A stretch of DNA of 64,000 bases from Ricinus communis. Its lineage: Eukaryota > Streptophyta > Magnoliopsida > Malpighiales > Euphorbiaceae. The stretch spans positions 806,001-870,000 of the forward strand of contig NC_063259.1 in NCBI RefSeq assembly GCF_019578655.1. The letters run 5' to 3'. The translations under genes and the position numbers were made by a program. The first letter of the stretch is position 1. Every line of letters starts with the position of its first letter. The notes below the pieces were generated by a model. That model ran no database searches and was not told the DNA's origin. It worked only from the letters and a program-made list of their open reading frames with translations. Below, in pieces: positions 12,316-22,936 of this stretch.

Positions 12316-12898
12316 TGCTCATGCGATGAAATAATTAGAATTCAGAATAAAAATAAATTCAACATATTTAAATTTTTATTACTAGATATAAAACATATAA
12401 TTTTTACTGTTTGTTTGCAAATTCTTAAATTTATTTTTTTGATAAATAAGTAAAATATACTATATTATTATTAATTTAATATCTATTAATATATTGTGAA
12501 CATCATTATTTGATAGGATAATTATTTGAAGTACGAATGCTTCCACCTTTTCTACAATATGCTAAGCATATTTTTATCATATACTATACTTTAAAAAACA
12601 TGTACCTTTTACTGTTTAATTGCATTAAAAGATCATTTTTCAACTTTTATGAATTTATTTTTAATCTTAAACATAATGTATTCTTATTAAAATTAACATG
12701 TTTCTTATTAATTTTTTAACATATATATGTTATATATTAATATATACCTTTATCTTAAGAAATATATTATTTTTGCATTTTTTAGAAAAAAACATATACC
12801 AAAAATCTAGATTTGTGGCTTACCTTTACTTTTCATATATGTTCCTGAAAATTAACTAAAAATCTTTTAAACTGTACAGAAATACCTGCATTATTATC
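12316..12898. other. AT-rich spacer without recognisable genes
   Basis: Low-complexity AT-rich sequence between MULE3 and the Sirevirus-like LTR. A 60-codon frame at 12537-12719 is compositionally typical of chance. Confidence 0.5.
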
Positions 12899-13018
12899 TG
12901 TTGAACTGAAGGTTATTAATCCTATTTTTTGATGATTACAAATAATTAAGAATGACTATTTTATGTTTGAGTATTTATGTGCAAGGAAAGAAAACTGGTT
13001 CTTCTAAGACATGGCAGA

Positions 13019-13628
13019 TTTACGCCCGTGAAACATCAGTTTCCAAGGCATGAAGAATTCTCGCCTCAAACAGCAAAAAAGACAATAGTGTTCAAGGCAT
13101 TGCTTCCCAGCCATGAAAATAAGAATTCATGGTCGTGAAGAAATATTCATGCCCGTAAAAAAATATTTCTTCCTAAAAAATAAAAGATATCTTAGAAGGG
13201 TTCACAAGAAGAGTTCCCAACTCGTGAAGGAAATCTTTCCAACCATGAAGAATAACTTACGCTCATGAAAAATGATCTCCTCCTTAAAACTTGAAGAAAC
13301 CACATAAGGATTCACGGGAAAGATTCCCAAGTCGTGAAATACGAATTCCCAGCCATGAACAAATCTTCCTAGTCATGAAGAAGAGGTTCATGCCCGTGAA
13401 AATGATATTCATGCCCATGAGCCCATAAATTATGGAGACTCTAATTTCCAAGAAATCATAGAAGAGCTCACAGCCAAAGTTCCCAAGCCGTGAAATTAGA
13501 GTTCCTAGATGTGAAAAAAAGTTCTCAGTCGTGAAAGCAACTTTCACGGCCATGACGAGTTCTAACTTTTTAAATCTATTTTTCGCGCTGATGATTCACG
13601 ACCGTGAAGGATTGTTCATGCCCATGAA
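13019..13628 (+). repeat. Array of ~20 degenerate TTCACGNCCGTGAA dyads spaced 20-22 bp
   Basis: Copies include 13019 TTTACGCCCGTGAA, 13126 TTCATGGTCGTGAA, 13387 TTCATGCCCGTGAA, 13522 TTCTCAGTCGTGAA, 13595 TTCACGACCGTGAA and 13615 TTCATGCCCATGAA. Start-to-start distances are mostly 20-22 bp (13324, 13345, 13366, 13387, 13408; 13502, 13522, 13543; 13595, 13615). Variation is mainly at the two CpGs. Confidence 0.85.
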
Positions 13629-13703
13629 GCTGCATTTATGATAGTAGTAGAAACAACTACTTTTGCATTTAATAAGGGTGCAATGACTCTATTTTACTTA
13701 GAA

Positions 13704-13713
13704 CTATTTAAAC
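13704..13713 (+). promoter_or_regulatory. TATA-like box of the Sirevirus-like LTR
   Basis: CTATTTAAAC, about 75 bp downstream of the last dyad and 470 bp before the LTR end. Confidence 0.4.
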
Positions 13714-14181
13714 ATCATTTCTAATTATTCTAAGTCAAGTAAGAGCATTTATTTTGAGCCCCCACTGTGCATTTACTCTCAACAACTCAAAATCTTCATC
13801 ATTTTTATATTGTATTAAAGGTTCAAGCTTGTGATTGAATCTTTAGATAGTTTAGTGTATAATTCTTATACTCAAAGATCAAAAGGCGAAATTGAGTGTT
13901 TGGGTAAGGGATTAAAAGCTCTTATAACTAAGATTAAAAATCTTGGGGTTAGAGTGTGAGCCTTTGGGAAAATACTTGGGTTTGTTCTTAGCTTGTAAAA
14001 GAACATAAATAGAGTTAAGTTTGTAATTATGGTGAAAATCTTAAAAGGATTCTTGAGGAGTGGATGTAGGCAAGAGTTGACTGAACCACTATAAATTCTT
14101 TGTATTATGAGTTCCACTTTTGGTTTAAGTTTTTTTTTTCAACCAATTTACTTCCCTCTTGGTTGCCTCTAGAATTACATT

Positions 14182-14193
14182 TGGTATCAGAGC
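14182..14193 (+). promoter_or_regulatory. Primer binding site (initiator Met tRNA)
   Basis: TGGTATCAGAGC, the standard plant Copia primer site, two bases after the LTR. Confidence 0.9.
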
Positions 14194-14239
14194 TTTGGTC
14201 ATCTTTATTAAAGATTTAATCATCTTGAAGTAAAGGTCC

Positions 14240-15738
14240 ATGGCATCCACATCAAACCATGATGGAATAGGTCAAGCATTCAATAGGCCACCTTTCTTTG
14301 ATGGAAGTGATTAACCATATTAAAAGAATTGCATAGAGATATTCCTTGAAAGTGATGGAATTAACATATGGGATATAGTAGAAGAAGGTGTAACTCTTCC
14401 GACAAAGAGGGAAAATGGTATTGAAGTGCTCAAGACAAAGAAAGAATGGTCTCCGAAAAAAAGAAAGCTTTATTCAAGGGATAAAAAGGCCATGAACATC
14501 CTCTATTATGCTCTATCTAGAGAAGAGTACGGTGGAGTTGAACATTGCCTTTTTGTTAAGGAAATTTAGGATTTATTGGCAAACAAACATGAAGGGACTA
14601 CTCAAGTCAAGACTAAGAAGACTCACATCTTGGTACATGAATATGAAATGTTCTAAATAAAGCCGAATGAAAAGGTCTCTGAAATGTATAGCCGACTTAC
14701 GAGCATTATCAACACCTTAAAGAAGCTTGACAAGATATATCAAATGAACAATAAGATTTTGAGGGTTCTTCCTGGAAAGGAGTGGGAGTTAAAAGTGAAC
14801 TCCATTGGAGAAGCCAACAACCTTTCCACTCTTCCTAGACGATAATGACAAATGATAAAAAAGAAATAGCCAAAGAAGTCAAGGAAGAGAAGAAGTCAAT
14901 TGCACTCAAAGCCAAAAAAGTCATCTCAAATGATAGCAAGAGTTATCACAGTGATGACTATGATGAGGTTCTTGCTCTCATTTCCAAGAAGCAAAAAAAA
15001 TTCTCATCAGAAGGAAGAAGGTTGGAAAACCGTTCAAGAAGCATGATGACACCAAGAAAGAATCAGTCATATGCTCGGTTGTAACAAATCGGGTCACATC
15101 AAAGCAGATTGTCCCAAGCTCAAAAAGTACCTCAAGAAGCAAAAGAAGAAGGTACTTAAGGCTACTTGGGATTACTCTAGCAAATTCGAAGATAATGATG
15201 CTTCATGGCAATGGAGGAACCTACAAACAATAAGGTACTTGACTCTAACTCTCATACTTATAATGAACTTGTTGAGATGTGTGACATTACAATTCATAAG
15301 TTTGATAAAATGCTTTTAAAGAAAAAACTCTTTAAAAATAAAGCAAATGAGCTTGAAAAGCTAATTGCCAATTTAAAAATTAAGATTATCTCACTTTCTA
15401 AATTCAATAAAGTGTTAACTACATCTCTAAAAAAATATTTGTCTAAAGGGAATGTAGCTTTTTTAGAACATAAGAAAGTTACTAAACTCAATGAAGCTTT
15501 AACCGTTTATTCTAAAGAAAATGAGAATTTGAAAAAGAAGCTTTCAAACATAAATTCTCAAATCGCTAAGTTTTCAAAGGGTAAAGAAGAACTCGATGAT
15601 TTGATAAATGCGCAAAGGTCTCCTTCAATTAAGCATGGTTTAGGTTTTGAACAAGGTTCTTTTAGTAAGAACAAAACAATATTTGTGAAACCATTTAATT
15701 TGTTTGCATCATCCTATAAATCTAGGAAAAGCTTCTAG
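14240..15738 (+). pseudogene. gag of the Sirevirus-like element
   Basis: Capsid protein. The ATG at 14240 lies 46 bp after the primer site. UBN2-type gag follows (PPFFDGSD, EIFLESDGINIWDIVEEG, EYEMF, VSEMYSRLTSIINTLKKLDK) with in-frame stops near 14313 and later. A first zinc knuckle (GCNKSGHIKADC, about 15077-15110) has lost the spacing before its second Cys through a small deletion. After that, 15205-15738 is a long Lys/Glu/Leu-rich coiled coil (NELEKLIANLKIKI, KENENLKKKLSNINSQIAKF), a feature of Sirevirus gag. Several frameshifts separate the parts. Confidence 0.75.
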
Positions 15739-18700
15739 TTTTAAACTAGAGGAGCTCAAGCTCCTCCTTCGAAGACCCAACCCAAAAGGGCAAGTGGTCA
15801 AGAAAAGCAAAGGCAAAGAGCTCAAGGCTCTAAAGCTTCACATCAAAAGAGGATACATGATCATAAGCACTCACATGCTAGACCTCTGAGGAATGGGCAT
15901 ATGCATCAAATTCATAATCACCATTTTACAAATGTGACTTGCTTTTATTATTGCATGAAAGGACACACAAATTATAAGTGTCCTATAAGGATGAGCCATA
16001 TGGGATATCCATTTGGTTATGCATCCAAGAGTAACAACAAAGGACCCAAGTACATTTGGGTACCTAAAGGGAAACAATCTCTTTTTTTTGTAGGTGTGCT
16101 TGAAGAGTACCACAAAGGAAAACAAGTGGTACCTTGATAGTCAGTGCTCTAGAAACATGACGGGTAATTCGCATCTATTCTCACACCTCGAGATGAAAAA
16201 TGGATGTAAAGTAATCTTTAGTGACAATGCCAAAGGTAAGATCATCGGAATTAGAAAAAATTAGTAAGGAAGACTCACCCCTAATTGACAATATGCTATG
16301 TGTAGATGGTTTAAGACATAATCTTTTGAGTATTAGTTAACTATGTGATAAATGATACAATGTAACCTTTAACCATCAAACTTGCTTTGTCACTCAAAGG
16401 GATGAGAACAAAGTCCTGTTTAATGGTGAAAGGATTAATAATATATACATGGTTGACCTTGCTAAATTAACTAATAAAAAGATTGAGTGCCTTGTAGCCT
16501 TGAAAAATAACTCTTGGACGTGGCATAGACGATTCGAGCAAGCTAGCATAGAGCTCATTGGAAATTTATGCAAAGATGAGCATGTCCTTAGTCTACCAAA
16601 AGTCAAATATAATAAAGACAAGGTTTATGGAGCATGCCGAATGGGAAAATAACACAAGAATTCCTTTAAAGCTAAAAATAAAGTAACCTCTTTTGTACCT
16701 CTTTAATTCTTGCACATGAATTTGTTTAGACCATGTAGAGTTGCTAGCTTAGGTAGCATACAATATGCATTTGTGATTGTGAATGATTATTCTAGATACA
16801 TTTGTGTAGCCTTTCTTGCTCATAAGAATGAAAGTTATGAAGTGTTTTTGAGAATCTCAAAAAGAATTCAAAATTAAAAAGGTTCTAAAATTGCTTCCAT
16901 TAGAAGTTATCATGGTAGAGAATCTGAACATGAAAGTTTTAAAACCTTTTTGCAAACAAATAGATATTTCTCATAACTTTTCCTCCTCTAGGACACCCTA
17001 ACAAAATGGGGTTATTGAAAGGAAGAATAAAACATTGGTAGAGATGGCTCAAACCATGTTCAATGAGTATAATCTTCCTAAGTACTTTTAGGCCGAGGCC
17101 ATTAATACTGCTTGTTATATTGCAAACCGTGTTTACATTAAACCTGTTTGAAATTAAACTCCTTATGAGCTTTGGAATGGTAGAAAGTCTAAGATTTCAT
17201 ATCTAAGGGTATTTGGTTGCAAATGTTATATATTAAATACTAAGCATAATCATGAAATTTTTGACTCAAAAACCAATGAAAAAGTATTTTTGGGATATTG
17301 TCACAACTAGTAAATCCTATAGAGTCTGTAATAAAAGAATTCAAGTTGTTGAAGAGTTCATACATGTTGTATTCGATGAGTCTAACTTACTTGATTCGAG
17401 AAAGGTAGTTGTTGTTGATGATGGTGTAGGTATCTTCGACTCTCCTTCAACTGAACAACAAATTGGCACTTCCAATGAGGATGAAAGAGAAAAAACGAGC
17501 ATGGGACCACAAAATGTGGAAGTAGAAGAGTTGCCCCCTAGTCAATCTATTAAAGTCCACATCGACCTTGATAGAGATTGACAATTCAAGAAAGATCACC
17601 CTAAAGAACAAATCATTGGTGAATTATCAAAAGGGGTAACTACTAGTTTCTCTCTTAAAAATGTCATTAATCTAGTATTTCTCTCTTAAATTGAGCCTAA
17701 ATCTATTGATGAAGCCTTAATTGATGATAATTGGGTACTTGCTATGCAAGAAGAGCTTAATCAATTTGAGAGAAGTAAGGTTTTGCAATTAGTTCATAGA
17801 CCTAAAGACTATCCTATTAAATGAGTATTTAGAAATGAACTTGATGAAGATGGTACCATTACCAAAAATAAGGCTAAGCTAGTAGCTAAAGGCTATAATC
17901 AAGAAGAATGGATATATTATGATGGAACCTTTATCCCGGTTGCAAGGTTAGAGGCAATTAGACTATTAAGAAACATAAGCATGATATGTTAATTATACAA
18001 ATATATGTGGTTGACATTATATATGGTGCTATTAATGAATGCTTATGTGATGAGTTTTCAAAGTGTATGTAAAGCGAGTTTGAGATGAGCATGATTGGGG
18101 TGGTCAAGTACTTTCTTGGGCTTCAAATAAAACATTGTGATGAATGGGTCTTCAAAAATCAAGCAAAGTACACCAAGATATTGCTCAAGAAGCATGGCAT
18201 AGAGGGAGCAAAACCAAGTAAAACTCCCATGAGCACAATGATCAAACTATGATTGGTAGTCTTCTCTATCTTACCGCTAGTAGATCGGATATTGTGTTTG
18301 TTGTTTGTTTATGTGCTCGCTTCTAGTCTTGCTTTGAAGAATCTCATTTGCATGCAGTAAAAAGGATTTTAAAATATCTTATTGGTACATTGCATTTAGG
18401 TCTTTGGTACCCCAAGGGTAATTAATTTGATTTTATTAGCTATTCGAATGCGGATTATGCCGGTTGTATTCTAGATAGGAGAAGTACCTCTGCTGCTCGC
18501 TAATTCCTGGAAATTGCCTTATTTCTTAATTTAGCAAGAAACAAAACTCATATGCCTTATCAATGGCCGAACCCGAATATGTAGCCGCCAGTTATTATTG
18601 CACTCAAGTATTATGGATTGAACAACAACTAATAGACTATAAAGTCTCTCTTGATCATATATTCCCATAAAATGTGATAATCCTAGTGCCATTAACATCT

Positions 18701-18890
18701 CTAAAAATCTATTCATCATTCTATGACGAAGCATATAAATATTAGACATTATTTTTTGTTGTGATCATGTGCAAAATGGTAATGTGATATTAGAATTTTT
18801 TGATACAACACATCAACTTACGAATATATTTACCAAGACCCTTAATAAAGAGTGTATGAACTACATTAAATGGAAAATTAGCATTGATTG
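15739..18890 (+). pseudogene. pol of the Sirevirus-like element (protease, integrase, RT, RNase H)
   Basis: In order: second zinc knuckle CFYCMKGHTNYKC (about 15940-15980) and KYIWVPKGKQ; protease motif WYLDSQCSRNMTG near 16125, where the catalytic DSG reads DSQ; integrase zinc region WHRRFEQAS (second His lost) with YGAC (first Cys now Tyr, 16626-16628); integrase core VIVNDYSRY (catalytic Asp now Asn, 16782-16784); RT N-terminal part near 17700-17975. The central RT palm is then deleted: the frame jumps to IQIYVVDIIYGA near 18000 (expected YVDD). RNase H remnants run to the C-terminus FTKTLNKECMNYIKW (about 18830-18880). Dead by many independent lesions. Confidence 0.75.
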
Positions 18891-19079
18891 ATGGAAATTT
18901 ACTATGAATTAAACTTGATCTTATTCATTTGTTGCTCTCTTTGCTTGAGATGTGAACCTTGAGTATCTTTTTATGCCTATTGAGCACTCTTATGAGGATT
19001 TCTTTTGGCATTGGAATGTGATTCTAAAATCTTCAAATATTTTTTGTCTTTTTGTCTGTTTCACTGCTGGGAACTAATT

Positions 19080-19216
19080 TTTCCACCCTTGAAAGACAAC
19101 TTCACAGTCGTGAATTATTCTTCACGGTTGTGAATCCGTTTTTTACTTTAAACATCATCCTTTTAGCAGTAGAAGTCACGTGAATCCCACCCGTGATTTC
19201 AGTTTTCACGACCGCA
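19080..19216 (+). repeat. Second dyad array, between pol and ORF3 of the Sirevirus-like element
   Basis: TTTCCACCCTTGAA at 19080, TTCACAGTCGTGAA at 19101 and TTCACGGTTGTGAA at 19121, again 20-21 bp apart. Looser copies follow near 19174-19216 (TTTTCACGACCGCAAA). It is the LTR array motif repeated inside the element. Confidence 0.75.
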
Positions 19217-19465
19217 AATGCTGCGTTTTCTGCAAAAATAAAACTAATGGTTCTCTTTCAAAATTATTCAAAACTCATTTAATCCTTGTCAAACTAACCG
19301 TTCCAACCATTATCCAGCTCCCATTAATATTTTATTTTAAAATCTCTTTCTATCAACTTATTTCATTTTAAAATTTCAAGATTCTTTGTTCTCTCTCTCC
19401 AATTTCAAACCAAATCTCTCTTTCTCTCTCCTTTCTCATTTTTAATCCCTAAACTCATATCCTCT

Positions 19466-20220
19466 ATGGCTAGTAGAATGAAGATGTGGTCCACCAAGAA
19501 GAGAAATTTACTTGGAAGTAGTGAGTATATCTACTAAGTGTTTTTGTTAGGCCACTTTAGACAAAGTGGGTTTAAAAGAGAAGATGGTGATACTTCTCTC
19601 TAGAAATGGGTGGATATCTTAAACATTCATGAAGAGTCCTCTAAAGAACTCACCCTAAAGTTTCTATCCTCTCTAGACCTCAAACCAAATGGAGAGACAT
19701 ACTCTTCAACTTGAAGGTTAAGAAAAATCCTTTACCGCCTTTCAGTTTGCCACCATTTTTGAATTACCTTATGAGGGTGTCCTACATGAGAGAGAGATAA
19801 TAGAGTTCACTTTGGGAAAGGCTTGGCAATCACTCACAATAAGAGGTAATTGGGACGTCAAAACAGCCAAAGTCTCTTTCTTTGTTCACCCTACTCATAA
19901 ATACCTTTATCGTTTCATGTCCTACTCTAACTGTGCTTGTGGAGAGAGCACTGGATTGGTTAAGAAACTGAGTTATTCTTCCTTTGGTGCATGAAAAATA
20001 ATCATCAAGTGGCATATAACCATTGGTTAGCTGATCATCTCTTCTCTATTGCTCAAAAGAAGGTAGGTGCTATTGTTATAAGGTGCTTCCACCTAAAAGA
20101 AAATGTCTTCCTTCCCATCAAACTTAGGAATAACGTTTACTTTGACCTCACAAACTTGGTTAAGATGGAATTTATTAAGGAGGTGGCCTTCAATGAGTTT
20201 TAGTTTCTTAATGCTAATGG
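19466..20220 (+). pseudogene. ORF3 (env-position ORF) of the Sirevirus-like element
   Basis: Extra gene after pol; function unknown. The ATG at 19466 (MASRMKMWSTKKRN) opens a basic N-terminus, followed by SKELTLKFLSSLDL, FQFATIFELPYEG, EFTLGKAWQSLTIRG, HPTHKYLYRFMS and GESTG...LFFLWCMKN, then NHWLADHLFS and KVGAIVIR up to about 20200. Three in-frame stops and at least three frame changes break it. The spacing of hydrophobic blocks (F..L..P; KYL; LF.L..M; WLA..L) resembles ORF3 of Gypsy element B, which ends in GLRYLHALLAR, SDLFILYSMH and GYLLARQIS. I infer a common plant retrotransposon ORF family (Athila ORF/Transposase_32 type). No signal peptide is evident. Confidence 0.6.
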
Positions 20221-20705
20221 AGAGCCAATTTGGGAAGAGTAAGATTTAGAGGATTTTCAGTATGGAGTGGGTGATTTCTCTTCTTCTTCTTTCAAATATT
20301 GGGTTAACCAAATTATTTCTCACTTTGATGCCAAGCTTTATATCAAGTTTGGAGAATTTGATGCCCGATTTGAATGTTTGGAAGAAAAGTATGACACCCT
20401 TCAAGCCGATGTCAAATTTATCAAAAATTAATAAAATAGCTGAAATAACATAATTAAACCAAAGTGTTGATATGCTATCATTTTATATGTTTCTAGTTAA
20501 GTAATTGTGCAGCTCTAATATTATACACTACAACCGACAGCCTCATTCAAAACTTTCTCATTCTTTCTTTCTTCTATAGCCCTAATATTATACTATAAAA
20601 TCTAATCAAAAAATCTTTTCTATTCTTTTTCTTCTTCTCTACAGCAGAGAACCTCTTACCCTTAACTTTCTCTGTCTCTTATTCTATAGCCCTAATATTA
20701 TACTA
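20221..20705. other. Spacer with three TAGCCCTAATATTATACTA repeats
   Basis: After the ORF3 relic, the motif (TA)GCYCTAATATTATACWA occurs at 20511-20530, 20577-20596 and 20687-20706, separated by pyrimidine-rich sequence. Spacings are 66 and 110 bp. No gene was seen. Confidence 0.55.
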
Positions 20706-21455
20706 CATAGAGATGAATCCATTGGTAAGGCAATAGATAGTTGTTTGCTAGATAGGAGGTTGAACAATGTGTTCACTATAATAGTTGATAATGCTAGTTC
20801 AAATGATTCAACCATATCTTATTTAAAAAGAAAATGTGTGCCAAAGTGCAAGTACCTTTACATGAGGTGCATTGCACATATAATTAATTTAGTGGTTGTT
20901 GATGGTTTGAAAGATTTGAATCCTTCAGTAAAACGCGTGGAGGATGTTGTTAGGTATATTAGGAATTCTCTTACTAGAATTAATAAATTTAAGGAGTGTG
21001 TTAAGTGGGAAGGCATAGAGAGCAAGCACTCATTGTGTTTAGATGTGCCTACTAGGTGGGATTCTATTTATTTGATGTTCAAAAGTGATGAAAAAAATTA
21101 AAAAAGCATTTTATAGGTATTAAGAAACCGAATCAAGTATCAAGAATTATTTAGGGGAGGATGGTGTGTCCAATTTTGTTGATTGGTCTTGTGTTAGAAA
21201 AATGATAGAATTGTTGTATGTCTTTTATGAGCTCACCTTGCAGATTCCAGGTTCATTTTATGTTACTTCTAATTCATTTTTCAATGAGATTAGTGATTTT
21301 TCTTGCATTTCAAATGAATGGAAAAGTAGTACAGATATGGAGTTAAAATCGTTGGATGATCCGATGAAAATTAAGTTTGACAAGTAATGGGGAGATCTGA
21401 AAAAATGAATAAACTCTTATTTTTGCTAATGTTCTTGGCCCTTGTGATAAATTTT
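20706..21455 (+). pseudogene. hAT-superfamily transposase fragment
   Basis: The central part of a plant hAT (RICESLEEPER/zBED type) transposase. It begins abruptly with RDESIGKAIDSCLLDRR, then VDNASSNDSTISYLKRK (VDNASSND signature), YMRCIAHIINLVV (RC.AH..NL) and SLCLDVPTRWDSIYLM (D.PTRWNST). After a frameshift near 21100 come NFVDWSCVRKMIELLYVFYELT, GSFYVTSNSFFNEI and KFDK.WG...MNKLL. The N-terminal zinc finger and C-terminal dimerisation region are absent. Stops and shifts near 21100 and 21385 make it a dead fragment. It ends at a junction with an antisense gag piece. Confidence 0.8.
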
Positions 21456-21779
21456 CTTAAAAAGTATTGTTGCATCTCCTATCATCTTTTGTTGGATCTC
21501 TATGTTGTCTACAACAAACTTGAGGAATTTCCTCATAGGCATCTTCATCCTCATCGCCATTACCCATATTTAACTCATTAGAATTATCCTGATGATGATT
21601 CCTTCTCACATTAGTATTAGGATTATCCTAATTCTGATTTACAAGCAAATCAGCCATTTTATGCATCATCTCTTCCATGAGGTGTTCCATTTGTTTCTCA
21701 AGTCGTTGCTCCAATTTCATCATGTTATCATGCTCATAAACTTCTTCTACTAGTATGGCATTTCGTCTCTTAAGCGGCA
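21456..21779 (-). pseudogene. gag N-terminal fragment of Gypsy element D
   Basis: On the minus strand the ATG at 21779 opens MPLKRRNAILVEEVYEHDN, then MMKLEQRLEKQMEHLMEEM and MHKMADLLVNQN to a stop near 21628. Beyond it, in related frame, NELNMGNGDEDEDAYEEIP runs to about 21460. This acidic, coiled-coil gag N-terminus is typical of plant Ty3/Gypsy elements. A primer-site-like sequence and LTR lie upstream. The core gag and pol are gone. Confidence 0.6.
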
Positions 21780-21801
21780 TGACTGTCAGGAAAGAACACA
21801 C

Positions 21802-21813
21802 CTTTAATACCAA
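21802..21813 (-). promoter_or_regulatory. Degenerate primer binding site of element D
   Basis: The minus strand reads TTGGTATTAAAGG, a decayed form of the Met tRNA site, one base from the LTR. Confidence 0.45.
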
Positions 21814-21814
21814 C

Positions 21815-22309
21815 TGACATAGCGAAAACTTTAATGAAAAAGATATCACAGAAATTGAAGTTCAACCTTCTATTAGTCTCATGATTTACACAAGAATACT
21901 AAACAAATAGGTATCAAAATTCATTGATAAAAAAGAATATTGAGAATAAAGAGAAATCTATCTCTTGAAGAATTTTATTAATCTTATAAATAACTTGATC
22001 CTATTAACTTTTCAAACATAAGTATTTATAAATATTTAGACTTAATAAATAAAAGTAAAACTTATAAAATAAATAACATATTGACATCATAAGTTAAAAA
22101 AATTAAAAAGTCTTTCACGATATTGTTTATCAAGTTTAATAACCTCCAACACTAATGACCATTAAGATGTAACCATTGTCATTAATGCTTCCTATCCTTT
22201 CGTTCTAAAAACTCCAAGGCTTGCTGCTTTGCATCAATACTTCCATATGCTCTCCCTTCATGTTGTACCACCTTGGGTGGTTTGGAGTTAAGGTAACTCC
22301 TTTTCGTCA
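21815..22309 (-). repeat. LTR of element D (approximate)
   Basis: It starts TGACATAGCGAAAAC next to the primer site and may end at CTTTTCGTCA (22309), giving matching TGAC...GTCA ends. No second copy is in the window, so the right border is provisional. Confidence 0.4.
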
Positions 22310-22936
22310 TTGCTTAAAGGAAAATGGCTCAAGGTAGAGCCATTATTGCTAGATGTTAGATCCATGAGTAATCAAACTTTTTCTCAAAAGTGTGTTCTAT
22401 GCTCATTGCACCAATGATGTTGTTAGAGCTGAATTTGACAACTTGCTTGAAGACCTATGACTCTTGGAAAGTTCAAATAAAGATATGGAGTTCTATACAA
22501 AGATTTGTTAATGAGAGATCTATATTGGGGAGATCTATTTAGGAAAGTTGCTAATAGAATATCTATATGTGAAAGCTAATGATTACTTGCAAGATGAATA
22601 ATTTAATAATGGTCTAGACATTCTGTCTAGAAAACCACTCCAATGCTTAAGTTAGCTCATTCTGTTTCTTTTCTTTTTATTTAGGAGTAATTTGGAAAAG
22701 AAATTGAAAGACTAGGTATTCTAAAGAAAAATATGGTACTTTTGGATAAAAATGTTAAAATGTTCAACATTTAGGTATTTATTTAGTAATTAGACCTATT
22801 TATAATTAAAGAGATAATTATTAGAGGTATTGTGCTTAGAGAACTCTGCCAAAGGAATCTCTACAAGTAGTGGAGATCAGTTATACAACAGAAAGAGAAT
22901 TCAGTGTGCACCTGTCTATTATTCTTCTCTCTGCAA
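22310..22936. other. Unassigned sequence
   Basis: No coding signal. The end (GAATTCAGTGTGCACC, then a pyrimidine-rich run) has the look of a worn LTR 3' end, but no partner was found. Confidence 0.35.

Larger units (their letters stand above)
12899..14179 (+). repeat. 5' LTR of the Sirevirus-like element
   Basis: It runs from TGTTGAACTG to ...GAATTACA, two bases before the primer site. The left border is inferred from the TG start only, as no second LTR exists. About 13019-13628 is filled with roughly 20 degenerate dyads, and a TATA-like CTATTTAAAC lies at 13704-13713. Confidence 0.65.
12899..20455 (+). mobile_element. Sirevirus-like Ty1/Copia element, right LTR missing
   Basis: The order is LTR, initiator-Met tRNA primer site, gag with a long coiled-coil extension and two zinc knuckles, protease, integrase, reverse transcriptase, RNase H, then an extra ORF in the env position. 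Pol in Copia order (integrase before RT), the coiled-coil gag and the env-position ORF together point to the Sirevirus lineage. No copy of the left LTR was found downstream; sequence after about 20455 is unrelated, so the 3' end is lost. All reading frames are broken. Confidence 0.8.
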
